63,718 nucleotides of DNA from Saccharospirillum impatiens DSM 12546 (GCF_000423605.1 NZ_AUIH01000011.1:78901-142618), one strand, 5' to 3'. Counted from the stretch's first letter, positions 1-12,134 are shown. A program made the numbers and translations. The notes: generated by a model not told the origin, from the letters alone.

Positions 1-57
1 GTCGGCTCTGGCTCAGGGGTCGGCTCTGGCTCAGGGGTCGGCTCTGGCTCAGGGGTC
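1..57. repeat. 18-bp tandem repeat encoding PTPEPE
   Basis: Three full copies of an 18-bp unit (begins GTCGGCTCTGG) run from the window edge, followed by a partial fourth. It is in frame with the lipoprotein gene and encodes a Pro/Glu/Thr linker. Because the edge cuts it, total copy number is unknown. Such arrays can change length by replication slippage. Confidence 0.85.
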
Positions 58-488
58 GGCTCGTCACGCTCTACGACAAAGCGAGAGGTAGCCACAATTT
101 CGCCACTAACACGCGCGGTTATAATGTTATCGCCCGCTTCAAACCAGGCCATATTCTGAACATTGGCCGCAACATTATTGCCGCCGTTCAGATCGTAGGG
201 ATAGCTTGAGTCGGCGTTCATCATGACATCGTTGACGTAAAATTGAACGACGCCCAACGCCGCTTCATTCGACGTCAGATAAACATAATAACTGCCATCA
301 CTGTTGAGTGCCGCGTTTTGCAAACTGGCACCGGAAGCGCGGTCAGCACGGACGGCATACATAAGATCATAAGAACGGGATTCTGTGTTTGCGTCATCGC
401 CGATAAATTTAGAAGTTCCTTCTTCTAGTTGGCATCCTGCCAGCGCCATCGAGGCGACGACCGAACATGAAAGAGTGAACTTCGTCAT
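1..488 (-). CDS. Putative lipoprotein with PEPT-repeat linker (3' end cut off)
   Basis: Reading leftward from an ATG at 486-488, the frame stays open to the window edge, giving 162 residues and no stop. The N-terminus is a short lipoprotein signal with lipobox LAGC and lipidation Cys19, so the mature protein should be tethered to a membrane on the periplasmic side. Residues of roughly 20-140 resemble a small beta-rich extracellular domain. The last visible part is a PTPEPE linker encoded by at least three 18-bp direct repeats. Such Pro/Glu linkers usually join a lipid anchor or binding module to a catalytic domain, so a hydrolase or carbohydrate-binding domain may lie beyond the edge; that is inference. 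I do not recognise the family. The ribosome-binding site is weak. Confidence 0.7.
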   Translation of the reverse strand, partial: MTKFTLSCSVVASMALAGCQLEEGTSKFIGDDANTESRSYDLMYAVRADRASGASLQNAALNSDGSYYVYLTSNEAALGVVQFYVNDVMMNADSSYPYDLNGGNNVAANVQNMAWFEAGDNIITARVSGEIVATSRFVVERDEPTPEPEPTPEPEPTPEPEP

Positions 489-602
489 AAGCTTTTCAGT
501 TACCTGTTGCGGTCATGGGTGAAAGTGAACGCATGGTAACGAGGCCCGTTACGAATAAATGTGAGCGAGTTCCGACCGAATTTTTTATTACATTTGAGGC
601 AA

Positions 603-637
603 GGATTGACGGTTTACCGTTAAAAAACCGTCAATCC
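603..637. promoter_or_regulatory. Perfect 13-bp inverted repeat upstream of the lipoprotein gene
   Basis: The arms GGATTGACGGTTT (603-615) and its exact complement (625-637) flank a 9-base A/T-rich loop. TTGACGGTTT recurs as a direct copy at 732-741. The repeat lies 115 bp upstream of the leftward lipoprotein start, in a gene-free stretch of about 490 bp (489-978). It has no T-tract, so an operator is more likely than a terminator. The same stretch carries two copies of CTCTGTCACAG (674-684 and 697-707) 23 bp apart. No coding potential is visible here. Confidence 0.45.
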
Positions 638-856
638 GGTGAGATATTTTCTGAAAAAGGCCTCTGTGAAAATCTCTGTCACAGTGTTCATCTCGACTCT
701 GTCACAGGATGAAGAACCGACTTTCAAAGATTTGACGGTTTTGACCTCCAGCCATCGTTCAGACGCCGTTCGATCACATCCAGTCGTGCTGGCAGAATGT
801 GATGGTCGTCACCAATTCACATCATCTTTACACGGCACTCGGGTCCCCAACGGCAA

Positions 857-885
857 TTGACCTGGTTCGGGCTTTCAATGACAAT
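857..885 (+). promoter_or_regulatory. Candidate sigma-70 promoter of lacZ
   Basis: A -35-like TTGACC (857-862) and a -10-like GACAAT (880-885) are separated by 17 bp. The predicted start falls near 892, inside the LacI-type operator and about 87 bp before the lacZ ATG. Confidence 0.45.
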
Positions 886-887
886 CC

Positions 888-4071
<3,184 letters not shown>

Positions 4072-4095
4072 AGCAGACGCAGGCATTAGCATCGA

Positions 4096-5481
4096 TTAAT
4101 TTAATGCCACCAGGCGCCCCATGAGCTTGCCTTTGGGGTGCCAGACCGGGGCTTTTTGCCAGCGCACGGTTTTTGACGTATCCCGCTCCAGGCGAACCCG
4201 GGCCAGCACTTCATGCAGAATGCATTTGATTTCCATGTCTGAAAAATGCATGCCAATGCATTTATGGGCGCCGCCGCTGAACGGGGCAAACAGAAAGGGG
4301 TGTTGCTTGTCTTCCTGCCGGCTGGCGGAAAAACGTTCCGGATCGAAGCGCTCCGGCTCGCGCCAGTACTCTGGCAGATAATGATTGTGCACCGGCGACA
4401 CCGACACGATGGTACCCGCCGGAATGCGGTAGCCCTGATAAGCCACGTCGTGCAGGGCGCGCCGGGGAATGACCGCGCCCGGGGTAAACAGGCGCAGCAC
4501 TTCCATAAACGCATGGCTGGTATCAGTCAGTTGCCCCAAGTCTGTGTAGGTCATGGGTTTGTACTCAGCGTGTTCAGCTCGCAAACGCTCTTGCCAGTGC
4601 GGATACTCGGTCAATGCATAGAACAGGCTGGTCAGGGCGCTGCTGGTCGTATCCTGCGCGGCCATCATCAGGAAGATCATATGATCGGCGATGTTCTGAT
4701 CGGTAAAATCGTTGCCTTGCTCATCTTTGGCCCGGCACAACTGCGCAAACAAGGTGTCGCCACCGCGACTGCGAACCTCGCTCACTTTATTCAAAAAGTA
4801 GCGTTCCAGATAGGCCCGACCCTGAAGTCCGCGGTTGTACTTGGTACCGGGCCAGGGTTTTCTCACCAGGGCCATGGTCGCTTCAACGTTATTGCGAAAG
4901 GCCTGCTGCAGTTGCGCGAGCTGCTGATGGTCGGTCTCGCCGATGAACACTCTTGAAGCCATATCCAGCACGGTTTGGCGCGCTAGCTGTGCAAGATCGA
5001 CGGGTGTATCGGTTGGCCAGCGTTTCACGATCTCGGGCAGGGCACAGGACATTAACGCCTGGTAGGCCACCATGGCCTCTTTCTTGAAGGCAGCCTGCAT
5101 GATACGACGATGATAGCGATGTTCGTCACCGTCTTTAAGCATTAACCCTCGCGGAAACAACTCCCCGACAAAGCTGGCCCACCCTTCAGCGGTGGAAAAA
5201 TGATTGCCGGTATCCTGCAGCAAAAACTGACAGCCTTCCGGACCGGTCAGTCGAATCCAGGTTTCGCCCAAAAACTGCGTGGAAAACACCGGACCATAAC
5301 GCTGCGTCTTGCGATCAAAAAAAGTCTGGATGTCTTGCAATACTTCGAGGGTATGGCCTACCAGAGGCCAGCCCTTATCGCCGGGAATCTCCGCCAGAGA
5401 CGCATCCCTGTTGAATTCGATGGGTTCAACAGCCAAGGAAGCCTCCGTTGCAGTGTGGGGTATTGAAAACGGCGCCTTCAT
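4096..5481 (-). CDS. Cytochrome P450 (CYP120/CYP26-like)
   Basis: Haem-thiolate monooxygenase of 461 residues with all P450 signatures: the oxygen-binding I-helix MMAAQDTTSS, the K-helix ExxR (EVLRL), the PERF-type motif (DPERF), and the haem loop FSGGAHKCIGM with ligand Cys408. The N-terminal PGDKGWPLVGHTLE is characteristic of soluble CYP120/CYP26/CYP51-like enzymes, whose substrates include retinoids, terpenoids and sterols. There is no membrane anchor. The start at 5481 has GGAG 7 bases upstream; the longer frame to 5619 adds a Cys-rich tail unlike any P450. No ferredoxin or reductase gene is adjacent, so the redox partner must come from elsewhere. The substrate cannot be told from sequence. 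Confidence 0.93.
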   Translation of the reverse strand: MKAPFSIPHTATEASLAVEPIEFNRDASLAEIPGDKGWPLVGHTLEVLQDIQTFFDRKTQRYGPVFSTQFLGETWIRLTGPEGCQFLLQDTGNHFSTAEGWASFVGELFPRGLMLKDGDEHRYHRRIMQAAFKKEAMVAYQALMSCALPEIVKRWPTDTPVDLAQLARQTVLDMASRVFIGETDHQQLAQLQQAFRNNVEATMALVRKPWPGTKYNRGLQGRAYLERYFLNKVSEVRSRGGDTLFAQLCRAKDEQGNDFTDQNIADHMIFLMMAAQDTTSSALTSLFYALTEYPHWQERLRAEHAEYKPMTYTDLGQLTDTSHAFMEVLRLFTPGAVIPRRALHDVAYQGYRIPAGTIVSVSPVHNHYLPEYWREPERFDPERFSASRQEDKQHPFLFAPFSGGAHKCIGMHFSDMEIKCILHEVLARVRLERDTSKTVRWQKAPVWHPKGKLMGRLVALN

Positions 5482-5627
5482 GCTTGATCTCCAGCAAAGG
5501 CATTCAAACCAGTCACCGGATGCGGCGACGACTCTGCCAGAGTGAGTCGTCCGGGGCCCGGGGTAAAGGCCTTCGCAACAGGAGTGTGAACTGGTTATCG
5601 TCAATCGCTGCGCAAACACACACCCGG

Positions 5628-6389
5628 CTAACTTTTGAGCTTGTAGCCCGTTTTAAATATCCACCACACCAGGGCAATAAAAAGCACCAGAAAACCGAAC
5701 GTCATGCCCGTACTGACGGCGATGTGTACGTCCGACACGCCATAAAAACTCCAGCGAAAACCGCTGACCAGATACACCACCGGGTTTAACAGCGTGACCC
5801 CCTGCCAAAATGACGGCAGCATGTCGATTGAATAAAAGGTACCACCCAGAAATACCAGCGGCGTCACGATCATCATCGGCACGATCTGCAATTTCTCGAA
5901 ACCGTCGGCCCAGATGCCAATCACAAACCCGAGAAAACTGAAGGTGATCGAGGTCAGCACCAGAAAACTGAACATCCAGATCGGGTGATCAATGCGGTAG
6001 TCCACGAAGAAAGTCGCCGTGATCAGGATAATCAGACCCAGAATGACAGACTTGGTGGCGGCAGCCCCGACATAGCCCAACACAATCTCGACATAGGAGA
6101 TGGGGGCCGACAAGACTTCATAGATGGTGCCAGAGAACTTGGGCATATAAATGCCGAAGGAGGCATTGGAAATACTCTGCATCAACAGAGTCAGCATGAT
6201 CAGCCCGGGAATAATATAGGCGCCGTAACTGACACCGTCGATATCCACCATGCGCGAACCGATCGCCGAACCGAAAACCACAAAGTAAAGCGAGGTTGAA
6301 ATAACGGGTGTGGCAACGCTTTGCAACAAAGTGCGCCAGGTGCGCGCCATTTCAAACATATAAATGGCGCGAACAGAATAGAGATTCAT
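5628..6389 (-). CDS. yadH: ABC-2 type exporter permease (YadH-like)
   Basis: Inner-membrane permease of 253 residues with six predicted membrane segments and the ABC-2 family layout. The N-terminus ([18 protein letters not shown]) resembles YadH, and the lengths of this and its partner ATPase fit the YadG/YadH pair. It is the second gene of a two-gene operon, 14 bp downstream of the ATPase. The transported substrate is unknown; relatives are multidrug or polymer exporters. AAAGGAT lies about 10 bases before the ATG. The symbol reflects similarity and does not prove orthology. Confidence 0.85.
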   Translation of the reverse strand: MNLYSVRAIYMFEMARTWRTLLQSVATPVISTSLYFVVFGSAIGSRMVDIDGVSYGAYIIPGLIMLTLLMQSISNASFGIYMPKFSGTIYEVLSAPISYVEIVLGYVGAAATKSVILGLIILITATFFVDYRIDHPIWMFSFLVLTSITFSFLGFVIGIWADGFEKLQIVPMMIVTPLVFLGGTFYSIDMLPSFWQGVTLLNPVVYLVSGFRWSFYGVSDVHIAVSTGMTFGFLVLFIALVWWIFKTGYKLKS

Positions 6390-6403
6390 CTATGCAGTAT
6401 CCT

Positions 6404-7327
6404 TTATTGACCGTGAACGAGACCGACGAAAATGTCTTCCAGCGAACTTTCCCGGGTACGCAGGTCCCGAAATTCAACACCCTGGCTATCGAGCTCTTTG
6501 AGCAATTCGGATATGCCGCTGTGCTCTTGCTCGGTGTCGAAGTTGTAGTTCAGTTCGCGACCGTCCTCACTCAGTGTCAATGGCATCGCTGCCAGCGAGT
6601 CCGGCACGTTCGCCAGCGGTTCACGCAATGACAACGTCAGTTGTTTCTTACCCAGCTTGCGCATCAGTGCTGTCTTTTCCTCAACCAGGATGATCTCACC
6701 GTTGCTAATCACCCCAATGCGGTCAGCCATTTCTTCCGCTTCTTCAATGTAATGGGTAGTCAGGATGATGGTCACACCCTGTTCGCGCAAACCGCGCACC
6801 ATCTCCCACATATCCCGGCGCAGTTCCACATCCACACCCGCGGTCGGTTCATCCAGGAACAGAATCTTAGGCTCATGGGACAGCGCTTTGGCAATCATCA
6901 CCCGGCGTTTCATCCCGCCCGACAAGGCCTTTATTTTCGAGTTGCGCTTATCCCAGAGTGACAGCTGGCGCAGTATTTTCTCCAGATGCGCAGGATTCGG
7001 CGCTTTACCGAACAAGCCTCTGGAGAAATTAACCGTTGCCCAAACCGTTTCAAAGGCATCGGTGGCCAACTCCTGTGGTACCAGACCAATCTTGGCGCGA
7101 GCTTGTCGAAAGTCGGTCAGGATGTCATGACCATCAGCCGTAACGGTTCCCCGGGTTGGGTTGGCGATACCGCAAATAATGCTGATCAGGGTGGTTTTAC
7201 CCGCACCATTGGGACCAAGCAGCGCGAATATCTCGCCGGTATTGATGTCAAGATCCAGGTTTTTAAGGGCTTCAAATCCTGATGCGTAGGTCTTGTTCAG
7301 ACCTTGCACGGAAATAATCGGGGGCAT
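6404..7327 (-). CDS. yadG: ABC exporter ATP-binding protein (YadG-like)
   Basis: ATPase of 307 residues that powers the adjacent permease. Walker A (GPNGAGKTT), the ABC signature (LSGGMKRR), Walker B ([12 protein letters not shown]) and the switch His (TTHYIEEAE) are all visible. The roughly 80-residue C-terminal extension is usual for exporter ATPases of the YadG/CcmA group. AAGGAG precedes the ATG. The upstream gap to 7579 holds a decayed palindromic element and no other gene. Confidence 0.9.
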   Translation of the reverse strand: MPPIISVQGLNKTYASGFEALKNLDLDINTGEIFALLGPNGAGKTTLISIICGIANPTRGTVTADGHDILTDFRQARAKIGLVPQELATDAFETVWATVNFSRGLFGKAPNPAHLEKILRQLSLWDKRNSKIKALSGGMKRRVMIAKALSHEPKILFLDEPTAGVDVELRRDMWEMVRGLREQGVTIILTTHYIEEAEEMADRIGVISNGEIILVEEKTALMRKLGKKQLTLSLREPLANVPDSLAAMPLTLSEDGRELNYNFDTEQEHSGISELLKELDSQGVEFRDLRTRESSLEDIFVGLVHGQ

Positions 7328-7378
7328 GCGTGCTCCTTGTGGTTAATACGTTAGTGTCGACGTTCGTCACCAAATGAG

Positions 7379-7532
7379 TGCCTGATGCCAGGCGAGCCTA
7401 TCCGGGGCAGTCCGCAGTATGGATCGGTCTGACGACTCGGCTGCGATCCAGGCCCCATGGATGGGTTTACGTCGAGCGAAGTGTCGCACCACCTGTATAG
7501 CTACAGCCGGTGTTTGGCAGGGTTTTCGACAA
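7379..7532. repeat. Degenerate copy of the ~110-bp palindromic element (copy 1)
   Basis: The core marks TATCCGGGG, AGTCCGCAG, CCCCATGGATGGGTTTACG and a partial right arm can be aligned with the intact copies. The small internal hairpin has been split by about 20 extra bases and the outer arms no longer pair well. It lies between the 3' end of the TAXI gene and the 5' end of yadG. Confidence 0.6.
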
Positions 7533-7579
7533 CACAACCAAACGTCGAAACGGGATGTAAGTGAACGCTGGCCACTACC

Positions 7580-8569
7580 TTACAGCAAGCCAACCTCTTC
7601 ATAATAACGCCTCGCACCCGGGTGCAAGGGTGCCGACAAACCGTCGTTCACCATGGTGGCCGGATCCAGACTGGCAAACGCCGGGTGCAACCGGGTCAGG
7701 GTATCGAAATTCTCAAACACGGCTTTAACAATCCGGTACGCGATCTCTTCCGGCATTTGAGTCGTGGTGACTACCGTCGCCGCCATTCCCAGGGTTTGTA
7801 CCGGGTCCGGGTTGCCCGGATACAACCCACCCGGAATGTTGACCATGCGATAATAAGGCTTTTGATCCAGCAAGCGGTCGATGGCGTCTCCGGTGACAGG
7901 CACCAGCACGGTGTCACACCGTTGACTGGCTTCCAGTATGGCCGGATTCGGGTGCCCCGCCGCATAGGTAATGGCATCGAGGCGATAATCACAGAGTGCC
8001 TCACCCTGGCGCAATGGGGCCAACTCTGATGTCCGTTGAAAATCGTCGTAGGTCCAGCCAAAACTGGCCATTAACACGTCCAGTGTCCCCCGTTGGCCAG
8101 AGCCAGGCTGGCCGAGATTCACCCGATGGCCTTTCAAGTCATCGAAATTAACAATACCGGAATCCGCGCGCGCCAGGATGGTGAACGGTTCACTGTGCAG
8201 TGAAAACAATGAGCGCATCGAGTCAAAGGCCGTAGCCTCCTCATACTCAGGCTGCCCGGTATAGGCGTAGTACTGCCAGTCAGATTGCACAACAACAAGA
8301 CTAAAACGGCCATCGCGCAATCCGGCCAGATTGTCGATCGAGCCTCCTGTCGGCACAACATCGCACCCGCCCCCGGGAGTCTCATCCAATTCATAGAAGC
8401 GGCAAATAGCACCGCCGCTCGGGTAATAAACCCCCGCGACCGAGCCGGTACCAATCACCAGACTCGATTCCGCCTGGGCGCTACCGAGTGCACTCATGAA
8501 GCCTATGGCCGCCATCAAACCGACAGTCTTTAACCGATTCCAATTCACCCTGCTACCCCGGCGTTGCAT
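7580..8569 (-). CDS. TAXI-family TRAP-type solute-binding protein
   Basis: Periplasmic binding protein of 329 residues. A signal peptide (hydrophobic stretch ending near GSAQA) is followed by the TAXI hallmark VIGTGSVAGVYYPSGGAICR and later QSDWQYYAYTG and VNLGQPGSGQRGT motifs. In TRAP systems such proteins capture substrates such as glutamate or other organic acids for a DctQM-type permease, but no permease gene is adjacent, so this is an orphan. The start is the ATG at 8569, with GAAGG about 5 bases upstream; a TTG directly before it is possible. It reads in the same direction as pirin, 30 bp away. Confidence 0.88.
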   Translation of the reverse strand: MQRRGSRVNWNRLKTVGLMAAIGFMSALGSAQAESSLVIGTGSVAGVYYPSGGAICRFYELDETPGGGCDVVPTGGSIDNLAGLRDGRFSLVVVQSDWQYYAYTGQPEYEEATAFDSMRSLFSLHSEPFTILARADSGIVNFDDLKGHRVNLGQPGSGQRGTLDVLMASFGWTYDDFQRTSELAPLRQGEALCDYRLDAITYAAGHPNPAILEASQRCDTVLVPVTGDAIDRLLDQKPYYRMVNIPGGLYPGNPDPVQTLGMAATVVTTTQMPEEIAYRIVKAVFENFDTLTRLHPAFASLDPATMVNDGLSAPLHPGARRYYEEVGLL

Positions 8570-8599
8570 CAAAGCCTTCAGTGTAGTGTATTCCGCTCA

Positions 8600-9619
8600 T
8601 TATTCTGTTTTGTGCTCTTCGCGCCCGTCTGCATGCCTGGCAAAACGTCCGCGCTCCCGGTCATGCACCTGATCGTGCCGGGGCCAGGGCCAGCCACCGA
8701 ATTCATCTTTACGAAAATCGGCAAAGGTCTGGCGAATCTCAGCTTCACTGTTCATGACGAAGGGGCCGTATTGAACCACGGGCTCATCAATGGGCTTGCC
8801 CTGCAACAACAGCAGGCGAACTTTCTGTGCACCAGCTTGCAGGGTAACGGCCTGATCAGCGACCAGACGCGCGCCCTGGCGCGGCAACAGATCGGTATCA
8901 TCGACGCGAATGTCACCGCCTTCGAAACAATAGAGCGTTCGGTTAACGCCAGCGCTCGTGGCAGGCAAGGTCCACTGCGCATCGGCATCAATATCGATGA
9001 TCCACACCGCGACATCATTGGCCGGATCGGAAGCCCAGGAATCCGGTGGCGGTGGCGGTGCCTTGTGACCTTCGAGTTCACCGGCAACCACGGTCACCGA
9101 CGTACTGCGACCGGCTGAATCCCGGGTGGTGACGATCGGCGTATCCTCACGCCACAGCATCGAGAAATGCGGAGACACGGCTTTGTCTTTGGCTGGCAAG
9201 TTGATCCAGATCTGAAACAACTCCATCGGGTTGTCTTCCGCTTCGCTCAGCAGCGGAAACATCTCAGAGTGCTGGACGCCATTGCCCGCGGTCATCCACT
9301 GAGTATCCCCGCCGCCATAACGCCCGGCCGCACCGAGCGAATCAGCGTGGTCGACCATGCCTTTGGTGACGACGGTAATGGTCTCAAATCCCCGATGCGG
9401 ATGCGCCGGAAAGCCGGAAATCCGGTCACCGTGGTACATTCGCCAATCCTGGCTCCAGTCAAAATCCTGTCCGATCTGACGACCGGCCAGTGATGCTTTC
9501 GGGCCCATTTCAGCGTTGCCTCTGGGGAACGCATCGTTGTGATGGACACAAAACAGAAACGGATCGGCTGTCTGCCAGGGAAACCCCAGCGACAGTACTT
9601 CTTTCACGGCATTGCTCAT
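8600..9619 (-). CDS. Pirin-family protein
   Basis: Bicupin protein of 339 residues. The N-terminal cupin carries the pirin metal-site motif HPHRGFETIT and a later QWMTAGNGVQHSEM, supplying the His/His/His/Glu ligands for iron; a Pirin_C domain follows. Pirins include quercetin 2,3-dioxygenases and redox-sensing regulators, and sequence alone does not separate the two. The start at 9619 has GAGGTG 5 bases upstream; four extra residues in the longer frame are unlikely. The downstream gap to the TAXI gene is 30 bp, so the two may be co-transcribed. Confidence 0.9.
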   Translation of the reverse strand: MSNAVKEVLSLGFPWQTADPFLFCVHHNDAFPRGNAEMGPKASLAGRQIGQDFDWSQDWRMYHGDRISGFPAHPHRGFETITVVTKGMVDHADSLGAAGRYGGGDTQWMTAGNGVQHSEMFPLLSEAEDNPMELFQIWINLPAKDKAVSPHFSMLWREDTPIVTTRDSAGRSTSVTVVAGELEGHKAPPPPPDSWASDPANDVAVWIIDIDADAQWTLPATSAGVNRTLYCFEGGDIRVDDTDLLPRQGARLVADQAVTLQAGAQKVRLLLLQGKPIDEPVVQYGPFVMNSEAEIRQTFADFRKDEFGGWPWPRHDQVHDRERGRFARHADGREEHKTE

Positions 9620-9825
9620 CAGACACCTCACTTGATTGGCTGGGCCCTGGAGCTACCTGCCCAACACCCCGGGTGTATACCGGTAATCGGCTCACCCGTG
9701 CATACCCCGTTCTTTATGGGGGCACTAAGTCACTATTTCACCACCTCGTCGCACTGACCGGCTACATCGGCGGCCAAACTTTGACAACAGTTCGACTGTC
9801 TACCAAGGTGAGGTCGTCGTCAGAC

Positions 9826-9839
9826 TTGATGCAGATCAA
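9826..9839. promoter_or_regulatory. Perfect FNR/Anr box upstream of the universal stress gene
   Basis: TTGATGCAGATCAA matches the FNR/Anr/Dnr consensus TTGAT-N4-ATCAA at all ten defined positions. Its centre lies about 105 bp before the uspA-like ATG in an otherwise empty 318-bp gap (9620-9937). A loose -10-like TATCAA at 9873-9878 would place the box near -52. Anr control of universal stress genes is known in Pseudomonas. Nothing else is recognised in this gap. Confidence 0.7.
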
Positions 9840-9937
9840 GACCAGCCTGGCCCAACAGTGCCAAAGTCGTTTTATCAACCCGACTCTACGGGCGCCAGCC
9901 ACCACCGGATGACGCCCACCCAACAGGAGAGATCATT

Positions 9938-10378
9938 ATGAGCAAACTGATACTGGTTCCCGTTGACGGTTCAGACCCCGCGAAAAAAGCCATTGAGTTC
10001 GCGGCCGACTGGGCCAAACACCACGACGCTACGTTGCTGCTAGTGCACGTTCCGGAACCCCCCGTGGGTGACGAAGTCATGGTCATGGGAGGCGCGTCCA
10101 TCTACATGCACACAACTCCGGATGAGTTGCGCACCATTGGTGACTCTATCGTTAAAGCCGGGGCAGAGCTTGCCAGAGAGCAAGGCTGCAAGTCGGTCGA
10201 GACGCTCGTCGAAATTGGCGACCCTGCCCGCAAGATTGTCGCCGTCGCCGAAGACCGCAAGGTCGACATGATTGTGATGGGTACTCGGGGTCTGGGTGAT
10301 TGGAAGAGTCTGTTGCTCGGCAGCGTCTCCCACAAGGTCACCCATCTGGCTGATTGCACCTGCGTCACCGTGCGCTAA
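9938..10378 (+). CDS. Universal stress protein, UspA family
   Basis: Cytoplasmic single-domain Usp of 146 residues. It has the N-terminal PVDGSDPAKKA and the C-terminal nucleotide-binding motif GTRGLGDWKSLLLGSVS (G-x2-G-x9-GS), so it belongs to the ATP-binding UspFG-like group. CAGGAGAG precedes the ATG. The perfect FNR/Anr box upstream suggests induction when oxygen is low. It is a single-gene unit; the next gene starts about 90 bp later from its own region. Confidence 0.93.
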   Translation: MSKLILVPVDGSDPAKKAIEFAADWAKHHDATLLLVHVPEPPVGDEVMVMGGASIYMHTTPDELRTIGDSIVKAGAELAREQGCKSVETLVEIGDPARKIVAVAEDRKVDMIVMGTRGLGDWKSLLLGSVSHKVTHLADCTCVTVR

Positions 10379-10469
10379 CCATCAGCCGGTGGATTTTACG
10401 GTCGCTTGCATGGTCAATCCCGCCCGGGCTTTGTATCCTTAAGGGACATTGTTAAGGCGGGGTTGCCCC

Positions 10470-11168
10470 TTGTCCGACCGGAAACTGACCACACGCTCCA
10501 ACGCTCAGGCGATTGATCAGTTCATTGATCAGGCCGCCAAACTGCCGGTTGCCAGCCAGCAAAGCGGGCGCATTCTGTTTGCGCTGGATGCCACCGCCAG
10601 TCGCCAACCCACCTGGGATGCCGCCTGCCATTTGCACAGCGAGTTGTTTCTGGCCACCGAATCCTTCGGTGGCATCGCCATCCAACTGTGTTATTACCGC
10701 GGTTTCAGAGAGTTCAAAGCGACCGATTGGGTAACCCGGCCCGAACGCCTGCTCAATGCCATGAACAGCGTACAATGTCTTGGCGGGCAAACTCAGATCA
10801 GCCGGGTGCTGCAGCACGCCCTGAAAGAAACCCGAGTCAAAGCCATCAAGGCCGTCATCCTGATCGTCGATTGCTGTGAAGAAGGCGTTGACGCTCTGTG
10901 CCAGCATGCTGGCGAGCTGGGCATGCTCAATACCCCGCTGTTTATTTTTCAGGAAGGCAATGACGCTCAGGCACGCAACGCGTTTCAGCAGATGGCGAAA
11001 CTGTCGGGCGGTGCCTGGATGCCGTTTGATCACCGTGCAGCCGCGCAACTGAAAGACCTGCTCGGTGCCGTCGCCGTCTATGCCAGCGGCGGACAGCGAG
11101 CTCTTGACGATCTGGCCCGCTCCGGCTCTGCCGACATCAAACGCCTGACCCAACAGTTGAAGCGCTGA
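10470..11168 (+). CDS. VWA-like protein paired with a J-domain protein
   Basis: Protein of 232 residues with a von Willebrand A-type fold. FALDATASRQPTWD carries a variant MIDAS (D-x-T-x-S) near the N-terminus, followed by LCYYRGFREF and GGQTQISRVL and a strand-helix pattern ending near residue 200. It belongs to a conserved but uncharacterised family with the DATAS-R-PTWD signature. The start is uncertain. I prefer the TTG at 10470, which gives MSDRKL and has AAGGCGGGG 7 bases upstream, over the TTG at 10449. Two bases separate its stop from the start of the J-domain gene, so the two are translationally coupled. Confidence 0.8.
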   Translation: MSDRKLTTRSNAQAIDQFIDQAAKLPVASQQSGRILFALDATASRQPTWDAACHLHSELFLATESFGGIAIQLCYYRGFREFKATDWVTRPERLLNAMNSVQCLGGQTQISRVLQHALKETRVKAIKAVILIVDCCEEGVDALCQHAGELGMLNTPLFIFQEGNDAQARNAFQQMAKLSGGAWMPFDHRAAAQLKDLLGAVAVYASGGQRALDDLARSGSADIKRLTQQLKR

Positions 11169-11170
11169 CC

Positions 11171-11911
11171 GTGACGCCAATCTCCCTCCTATTTCTGTTT
11201 GCCGTCGCACTGACCTTCGGGTTAGCGCTTAAACGCATGTCTCCGGCACAACGCAAACGACCGCTGATCGTAGGTCTGATCACCCTGTTAGTGGGAGGCC
11301 TGTTGTTTCTGGCCGCCACTCACCGCTTATATTTACTCGGTGTTCTGCTGGCAGCCCTTTTGCCCTGGGCGCGTCGACTGCTGCCGCTGCTGATCCGCTT
11401 TTTACCCTCCTTGCTGTCCCGCGGCCGGTCTGGCAAAGCCAGTGGCGCCACCGGACATACGTCACGCGTTCAGTCAGCCCTGCTCGATATGGAACTGGAA
11501 CATGACAGCGGTGTTATGCACGGCACCGTTCTGGCCGGACCCTATGAGGGCAAAACCCTGGCCGACCTTGAGGAACAGGAGTTTCTGGATTTACTCGACT
11601 ATTGCCGCCAGCGGGACAGCGACTCGGCGCGGCTGCTGGAGACTTACCTGGACAAGCGCTTTGGCGACCGCTGGCGCAAAGACGACCACGACACGCAGCA
11701 GGATAACCAGCATAAGGACTCACCACAGAACTCAGGCGCGATGACCGATGCCGATGCCTACGACATCCTTGGCCTGGAGCCGGGTGCCGATCGCGACGCC
11801 ATTATTCAAGCTCACCGCCGCCTGATGCAAAAAGCCCACCCCGACCGCGGCGGCAGCGATTGGCTCGCGGCCAGAATTAATGCGGCACGCAGCCACTTAC
11901 TGGAGGATTGA
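11171..11911 (+). CDS. Membrane-anchored J-domain protein
   Basis: Protein of 246 residues with a GTG start. Two or three N-terminal membrane segments (about 1-75) are followed by a region of roughly 100 residues, then a C-terminal J domain with the HPD motif (MQKAHPDRGG). J domains stimulate DnaK ATPase activity, so this protein should recruit DnaK to the inner membrane, as DjlA- and Tim14-like proteins do. It sits 2 bp after the VWA-like gene, suggesting that the two act together on a membrane client. That client is unknown. Confidence 0.82.
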   Translation: MTPISLLFLFAVALTFGLALKRMSPAQRKRPLIVGLITLLVGGLLFLAATHRLYLLGVLLAALLPWARRLLPLLIRFLPSLLSRGRSGKASGATGHTSRVQSALLDMELEHDSGVMHGTVLAGPYEGKTLADLEEQEFLDLLDYCRQRDSDSARLLETYLDKRFGDRWRKDDHDTQQDNQHKDSPQNSGAMTDADAYDILGLEPGADRDAIIQAHRRLMQKAHPDRGGSDWLAARINAARSHLLED

Positions 11912-11915
11912 GTAC

Positions 11916-12134
11916 GTGTCATGAGTCAGAAATTCGATGGGTAATTTGCTTGGGTACCAAATTTTACTACCGTGCCAACCGGACCGTCGGGCACGCCTAC
12001 TGGAGGCACGCCGTAAATCCATCCCTGGAGGCTCGCTGCCCGCATCCCTGCGGTCAGACGACCTCCAGTAGGCGCACCCGACGGTCCTTCAACGCTGCAT
12101 CGGTAGATCACCACGAATTTCTGACTCATGACAC
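11916..12134. repeat. Compound palindrome: palindromic element inside a 21-bp inverted repeat (copy 2)
   Basis: The inner arms (11981-12006 and 12062-12087) pair over 24 of 26 positions around the family core, which is here in reverse orientation with a CCGCA/TGCGG mini-hairpin. Outside them, a perfect 21-bp inverted repeat (11916-11936 and 12114-12134, beginning GTGTCATGAGTC) is found in no other copy. It fills the convergent gap between the J-domain gene and the next leftward gene. A long cruciform or a bidirectional terminator is plausible. Confidence 0.8.
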
